Shown here in pieces: positions 60,000 through 64,000 of a stretch of 64,000 nucleotides of DNA (positions are counted from its first letter, which is position 1; the number at the start of each line of letters is the position of its first letter). Source of the stretch: Vitellaria paradoxa. Taxonomy: Eukaryota > Streptophyta > Magnoliopsida > Ericales > Sapotaceae. Where the stretch lies: positions 35,949,389 through 36,013,388 of the forward strand of contig CM034240.1 in NCBI GenBank assembly GCA_019916065.1. The letters are read 5' to 3'. The position numbers were made by a program, and so were the translations under genes. Under the pieces are notes generated by a model. The model was not told the origin of the DNA and searched no databases. It saw only the letters and a list, made by a program, of their open reading frames with translations.

Positions 60000-62947
60000 C
60001 ATCAACTTCAGAACAAGTTAAAGTGTGGGAACGAAGGTGCGATACATAGTCTTTTCGTCATCGTTTTTTTTAGGGGGGCAGTTAAGCAGGTTAGTTTTCA
60101 TCTTATTTCTTCTTAATTTTCAGTAAATATTGTAATTTTATAGTCACTGTCTTTGTTTTTAGTTATGGTATCGGCAGAGTGGTAAGAAATAGCGGTAGTT
60201 TCTTAAGCTGTAATGGTGATAACAATTGTTCATTATTTCCTAGCTATGATAGTGGATAAGTTACAGTAGTGATGATAATCCATTCTTAAGTTGTAGAAGA
60301 GTTCTTCTTTAAGCAATTCAATCTTTCATTAACCAAGAAAAACATGTACAATATATATATGTATATTAATTACAGTATCCTAATTCTATTCTAGTGTTTT
60401 TAAACAAATGCCATGAAGTTAAATCAAATTTTGACACAAATGCACAACCTTTTTTAGTTTAAGATTTGACGTACAATAAAATCTTCACTTATAGTGCTTG
60501 CTTTTTGTTAAAGAATACCAAAAAAAAAAAAAAAAAAGAGGGGGGGGGGGGAGAAAAGAGAGATTTCAATTTTTGCCACAAATCGTAAATATTATCTAAC
60601 AGGTATGCACTAGGATTTACTCAATGTGAGAATGACCTTCAACTCTTTCTAATAATTGGATTAGCTCTCTTGCAAGTTTTCTTGAGTTTTTCTTTTGGTT
60701 TTATTCAACCAAAATGGTTATCCGTTCGAGGATGACCCTCCATTGATAACTTTTGCCCTAATTACTTCGAGAAAGTAAATGAAGTAAATGACTAAGAGCA
60801 CATTAGTTCATTGAATACTTGATGAGAAAAGGGAAAAAAATGACTCTGTATTAGACCACCATCTTAATTCCCCACCAAGAAGATCGTGAACTGAAATTGA
60901 CGGGGAAGCAAATCAAAATTTAGATTTCTTATTTTTGTATTAGACTGATTTAATTGATTATTGCCATGGACACGACATTGGTATTTCATTTTCCCAAAAG
61001 GGTCCATGCTTATGTTTTATTTTTCACTGTCTTTGAAATCTTTTGTACACAATCAATTGTATACCAGTGCAACTAGTCATGATTGAAGATAATGGCACTT
61101 TCTTGTTATGTGGTTTTGGGCTTCAAATAGTTAGTGCTGGTGGTATAAGGCCTTGTAATTTAATCTTAGAGTTAGGATTTAGGAAAATCAGAGTTAAAGA
61201 TTTTGGAAAATGATATGCCATGAGAAGATTCTATCATAAAAAGACCACCAAAATGATCTGGTAATAGCAATAGGAAACACTTCAGTGGATTTATTATTCT
61301 CAAGTGATAGACTCATAAATGTGCTGCATCATTCTGGTAAATAATTCTGACAAAAATTTTCTAGTCGTATAGCATTGTTCTAAGATTTAACATTGATAAT
61401 CACATGAAATTGTTGATTGACCGAAAGGACTTTTGTAACTGTACTCATTACTGAACATTTATTAGGTTCCTTTCAGGAATAACTATAACTTGATAACTAG
61501 TGGACCATCTTAGATTGCTCTAGAAGCAAATCAAACACCTTTGACAAGAAGTACAAAATTTCGCCTCATAATCAGTTAGTTACCAACTTGACCAGTCTCT
61601 TCCTTTTCAGAGTTAGAGAAAAGAGTTAACCAGATAATCACATGGAGTCATGAATTGTCCTATATTTAAACATGGAATCCCCATGCCAGTAATTTCTAGT
61701 CGAAACGTTAATGACAGCCTTAGATTTCTGTGGAAGCAAACCAAAAATCTATACAAATAATTACCCAACTAAGAAACAAAAATAATACTCACTTCTAGCT
61801 AGAACAAACTATAGAGCTTTTCAAGTGACAGTGATAGGTCTTTAATCCCAGACAAAGTACATAGCTCACTTGCCTCTAGATACAAGAGAGTGAAATGAAA
61901 TAGAATGGAATGGTCATTCCCACATTTTTTTTTTGGTAAGTTTTTTTTTTTTTTTTTGGTAAGTAGTCATTCCCACATTATTAATTCATTTTTCTATTCC
62001 ATTCCTCAAATAAAGTAACATTTTTAATAAACATAAAGTAGCAAACCAAATAAGTGTACCAACCAAGATAATAGAATAAAAGTATGAAAATGACCATTCC
62101 ATTCCCTTATACCAATCGGGACCTTACTGTCATAGGCCATGTTGAATTCCACAACCAAGAATTTCCAGAAAACATAGAGAAAAATCATTATAGTATTTCC
62201 AGATAACAGTAAGATGCTGTAGGGTAAGACCAAATCAATCGTTCAAGTTTCCAAATCTTTTTTTTTTTAATATTATTTTCCTGCTGTGTAGAAACAAATG
62301 CAATGAAACATTATGGAATTTGGATTAGGATTATATCCAGATTCTCATATGTTAGGTAGTGTAATGTAGAGCCTGAGATTATTGTACACCTTCCTAACTT
62401 TTTTAGGGTATTTTTGTAATTTCACATTTGTAACTTGTAACTTCCTTTTGACATGCAGAAGTGACTCTATGGATGTAGTCACAAACTGCCTAAATCTTAT
62501 TTTTTTGGTTTCCTCCGAATGTGCGCACCTTTTTTTTTTTTCTCTCTCACGTGTTTAGATTAGAGTTTATTCCTGACCTCACCAATCCCTTTAAAAGCCA
62601 AGAATATTGGACTCGTGCTTAAATTAACTTTCGTGTTCCACACAATTGAGTTGCCTCACCAACTGCTTAAAAGAAACCAAGGGCTTGCATATGTTTATAT
62701 ATATTCATGACCTTTAAGATGGAAGCAGTTTCAAAATGAAACCTTTATGGGCACTAATCCGTACACCGATAGGACCTGTGAAGAACACAACCTCTACCAT
62801 CTCTATTAGAATATCATGTGTGAAAAAATACTCAAAAACTTGTACAAATCATTAAAAAGGGTATTTTCTTGTTGGTAATTTTCTTAGTAACCAAACACGA
62901 TGGATCAAGCCATTGTCATTGTCCTTCTTCATGTAAAAATCACATCT
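60000..62947. other. Intergenic DNA downstream of the transporter
   Basis: The first ~200 bp are probably transporter 3' UTR. Poly-A followed by poly-G lies at 60520-60552. I see no gene, TE coding region or RNA here apart from the micro-insertion at 61913-61979. Confidence 0.6.
61913..61979 (-). mobile_element. Poly(T)-GGTAAG double micro-insertion with 14-bp target duplication
   Basis: GTCATTCCCACATT occurs at 61913-61926 and 61966-61979. Between them: T(8)-GGTAAG-T(17)-GGTAAGTA. The GGTAAGTA motif after poly-T is the same as at 18110-18129. Confidence 0.6.
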
Positions 62948-63461
62948 TGTGATGGGGTGCACTCGACCGATTAGGGTTACCTGAGCGACCAGGATCCGAT
63001 CTGACCAACCAACCCTTATTAATCTTGGTCGGGTTGACCGATCGACATATAAAAATAAGAATGCTTATATCATAATAGCATACATAACCATATTTTGACA
63101 TATTCCATGATTCTCGCCTGTTAAAGTGTTGCCTGCTGCATAACGGTTTTGATAACTAATCATGGGAATCAACTTGAGATCTACAATACACATGACATTA
63201 TATGATTAGAAGGAAGCTGTAATTGTGTAAGGCTCGTATACATCATGCCCATGCAAGTCCTACATCTGTATATATACACCATCCTCTCGAGTGTATGGTA
63301 CGCACACTCTTTCTTTTACTGGAACTCTGCCAAAATATTTACTTAATTTCTTTTCCTAACTTAAGTATCTGAGATTCTTTGGCAAGTTCCATGCCAGTGT
63401 TCTAGACAGCATTCCGAACTTGGAGTGGGCATTCGGAGGATCCCAGTTTACTGAGTTGTCA
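62948..63461 (+). repeat. Probable 5' LTR of a gypsy element (514 bp)
   Basis: It begins TGTGATGGGGTGC and ends GAGTTGTCA, directly followed by GTTGGTGCTGTCTGTTGG, a decayed form of the TGGTGCCGTCTGTGGGA leader motif typical of one group of plant gypsy elements. Ends are inferred since the partner LTR is outside the window. Confidence 0.6.
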
Positions 63462-63549
63462 GTTGGTGCTGTCTGTTGGAACGACTTTTCACACAATCCA
63501 AACCAAGTCTGGTATTAACACTTAATGTCCTTCACACATTGCAGAAACC

Positions 63550-64000
63550 ATGGAGAACGAGAATGACAAAAGGATCAACGCCATCGAAAACCAAATGAGG
63601 GAGATGATGGCCGTCATGCAGACTCGGATGGCCCAAAATTAGGCGCTGCTTCAACGGCAGCAAACTGCCCCTGTTTACGCCCCACCTCCTCCAGTGGACC
63701 TCCCACTAAATAGGGTAAATAATGGGGGCACGGTTGAAGTAAATGGAGGCCAAAATGAGGTTGGCCATCGAGGCAACGGAGTTGGCATTGTCGGGGAAAA
63801 TGAAATCCTCATCAGGCAGCCAACAAAGTCAAGGAGGCAAGATTAAACGGTTGGAGTTGACCTTGGCACTGGCGGCTACCCAGAGTCATCACGCACAAAA
63901 GGCGCTAGCGTAAAGGATGCTAGCATTAACCTATGGGAGGAGCCCATAAGAGCTATGCAGGCTTAAATCCATGGGCTCCTAGCCATTGTTAAGGTTCACA
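63550..64000 (+). pseudogene. gag start of a gypsy (Tat-like) element, 5' partial copy leaving the window
   Basis: ATG at 63550 opens MENENDKRINAIENQMREMM..., a coiled, methionine-rich start typical of Tat-lineage gag. A TAG at about 63640 interrupts it after about 30 codons. The frame continues with a proline-rich piece (APVYAPPPPVDLP) and further stops near 63845 and 63965. The rest of the element is beyond the window. Confidence 0.6.

Noticed and set aside
1..64000. CRISPR array, bacterial operon, phage or novel defence system
   Set aside because: Introns, LTR retrotransposons, LINE, MITEs and plant receptor/transporter genes show a plant nuclear genome; no regularly spaced repeats with unique spacers were seen.

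Overview
This is nuclear DNA of a flowering plant, almost certainly a eudicot. It is very AT-rich, has short exons with GT-AG introns, and is dominated by transposable elements. Two host loci are visible. The first is a complete leucine-rich-repeat receptor-like kinase gene on the minus strand (10626-15947, 13 exons, 601 aa), like Arabidopsis At5g62710 and related to FEI1/FEI2. The second is an NRT1/PTR-family transporter locus on the plus strand (56808-59999, 3 exons), closest to NPF2.8, whose reading frame is broken by several single-base indels. No tRNA, rRNA or CRISPR was found. I cannot name the species.

Layout. 1-6099 is the 3' part of a decayed Tekay-type Ty3/gypsy chromovirus with its 3' LTR. 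6100-10600 is AT-rich DNA with MITE, fold-back and LTR relics. 10626-15947 is the kinase gene, with a small PIF/Harbinger-type MITE in intron 10. 16652-18031 is a hAT-type non-autonomous element with an 8-bp target duplication, carrying a ~660-bp alternating CA/CG minisatellite. 18938-20161 holds two more Harbinger-type MITEs. 20316-27436 is a nearly complete minus-strand gypsy element (possibly CRM-like) flanked on both sides by the same 190-bp host segment. 27623-29130 is a gag-protease relic of a Tat-type element. 29607-36349 is a second Tekay-type element with two LTRs and a GCAAG target duplication, inserted in a MITE that sits in an older repeat. 36350-45850 is a mosaic of AT-rich repeats, hAT-like ends, MITEs and LTR fragments. 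45969-47430 is a 5'-truncated LINE (L1-type). 50063-51430 is an LTR fragment. 53773-56168 is a solo LTR with a GAAAA target duplication. 56808-59999 is the transporter. 60000-62947 is quiet intergenic DNA. 62948-64000 is the 5' end (LTR plus broken gag start) of another gypsy element that leaves the window.

The two host genes share no evident pathway. One predicts a plasma-membrane receptor kinase, the other a proton-coupled nitrate/peptide-type transporter.

The most informative structures are traces of retrotransposon damage and repair. In the element at 29607-36349, a 63-bp exact copy of its own 3' flanking DNA sits between the 5' LTR and the truncated interior. In the element at 20316-27436, the outer 18 bp of the 5' LTR are missing and are followed by a 190-bp copy of the opposite flank. 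Both look like templated (synthesis-dependent) repair or aberrant integration. I saw no convincing undescribed gene system.
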